From: Chitinophaga niastensis
GTDB lineage: Bacteria > Bacteroidota > Bacteroidia > Chitinophagales > Chitinophagaceae
Length of the DNA stretch: 64,000 bases
Direction of reading: 5' to 3'
Assembly: GCF_003014755.1 (NCBI RefSeq)
Contig: NZ_PYAW01000003.1
Span: 558,001 to 622,000 of the forward strand
The notes beneath the pieces are model-generated. The model was not told the DNA's origin and did not search any database. It was given only the letters and a program-made list of their open reading frames with translations. How positions within the stretch are numbered: the first letter of the stretch is position 1; every line of letters starts with the position of its first letter. The translations under genes and the position numbers were made by a program. Below are positions 63,615-64,000 of the stretch, piece after piece.

Positions 63615-64000
63615 TTAATCATCAATTCCTTTGCCATCTAAAATATGCTGATAGTATTTTTCAATTCTTGCCTCTCTTGTTTTGGGTTGTTTAGCTTGGT
63701 TGAAGTAAAATAAATATCCCGTTTGCCGTCCGGGTGTTAAAGAATAAAATGCTTTGTTTAATACCTCGTCCTCGTCTAAAACTCTCTGAAATTCTTCAGG
63801 AACAGGGTAGTCAGCAGCTTTTTTCATTTCTACTTTCTTTCCCGATTTTTCGATTTCAATCGCTTCCTTAATGTATTCTTTAATAACAGATTCTAGTTTA
63901 ATGATTTGTCCGGCATCGGTAAATCTGATTTGTCTTGCCGACTGTACATTGTCGGTTTGCTGAATCATAATGCTTTTAATGTCTCTCATCAAAACACCTT
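63615..64000 (-). CDS. YdeI/OmpD-associated family protein (5' end cut by window edge)
   Basis: The visible 128 or so codons end with the YdeI/OmpD-associated signature: PVPEEFQRVLDEDEVLNKAF, SLTPGRQTGYLFYFNQAKQP and TREARIEKYYQHILDGKGID. The frame stays open to base 64000 (Gly-Val-Leu before the ATG at 63989), and relatives carry an N-terminal DUF1801-like domain of about 60 residues. The gene is therefore partial here. YdeI-type proteins have been linked to bacteriocin resistance, but the biochemistry is unknown. Confidence 0.82.
   Translation of the reverse strand, partial: GVLMRDIKSIMIQQTDNVQSARQIRFTDAGQIIKLESVIKEYIKEAIEIEKSGKKVEMKKAADYPVPEEFQRVLDEDEVLNKAFYSLTPGRQTGYLFYFNQAKQPKTREARIEKYYQHILDGKGIDD

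Noticed and set aside
1..64000. CRISPR array or prophage
   Set aside because: No regularly spaced repeats with unique spacers, and no phage structural genes, integrase or lysis genes, were seen anywhere in the window.

Overview
The window reads as chromosome of a Bacteroidota bacterium of the Chitinophaga/Chitinophagaceae type. Support: a SusC/SusD outer-membrane pair with a fasciclin-domain protein and a lipoprotein, many signal-peptide and TonB-linked proteins, a hybrid propeller sensor with a LytTR regulator, the short prolyl-tRNA synthetase, AT-rich -7 boxes of the TAnnTTTG type and generally weak Shine-Dalgarno sites. No CRISPR array, rRNA operon or intact insertion sequence is visible. 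The assignment rests on gene content and protein style alone.

Layout. 1-3,700: end of a TPR-like gene, secG, mltG, a BrkB-type membrane protein and a secreted thioredoxin-fold protein. 3,750-10,100: M14 carboxypeptidase, gamma-glutamyltransferase, a DinB-like protein, a small lipoprotein and a PLP enzyme. 10,150-16,600: a minus-strand SusC-SusD-fasciclin-lipoprotein operon behind a 770-base non-coding leader. 17,370-29,040: TamB, RibBA, a large TonB-dependent receptor and an OmpA-family protein. 29,040-35,070: two esterases and a compact plus-strand run of ATP-grasp, YbdK/GCS2 carboxylate-amine ligase, class I glutamine amidotransferase and a second ATP-grasp enzyme. This run looks like an uncharacterised amide- or peptide-forming pathway and is the strongest candidate here for an undescribed system. 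35,085-43,600: two unknown proteins, RidA, rhodanese, PASTA protein, Ddl, ferredoxin, LuxC-type acyl-CoA reductase and HtrA protease. 43,800-58,500: LytTR/sensor pair, proS, a Gly/Tyr-rich lipoprotein, a FadL-like porin, miaA, a pRiA4b-type protein, the CCA enzyme, threonylcarbamoyl-AMP synthase, a glycosyltransferase, dapD and tRNA-Leu(CAG). Several of these (proS, miaA, cca, Sua5, tRNA-Leu) concern tRNA charging and maturation.

From the tRNA-Leu gene to the right edge (58,500-64,000) the character changes. Gene density drops, and pseudogene pieces, duplicated control sequences and cassette-like hairpins appear. A membrane-anchored winged-helix regulator and a truncated copy of it both lie beside secreted-protein genes whose products end in Lys-Gly-Gly-Cys. 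This is an accessory, rearranged zone.

The intergenic spaces carry at least three families of long palindromic repeats. Family A has ends built from AATTACGAATT, with five copies. Family B has ends like GATTAGACTGATTATGC; it includes one structure with two arms of about 150 bases that match almost perfectly. Family C is built from GCTAAAAGCTAA. Families A and B often share a central GCGAAGATC or AAGATCTTCGC motif, which suggests related mobile or RNA-structural elements rather than unrelated terminators.
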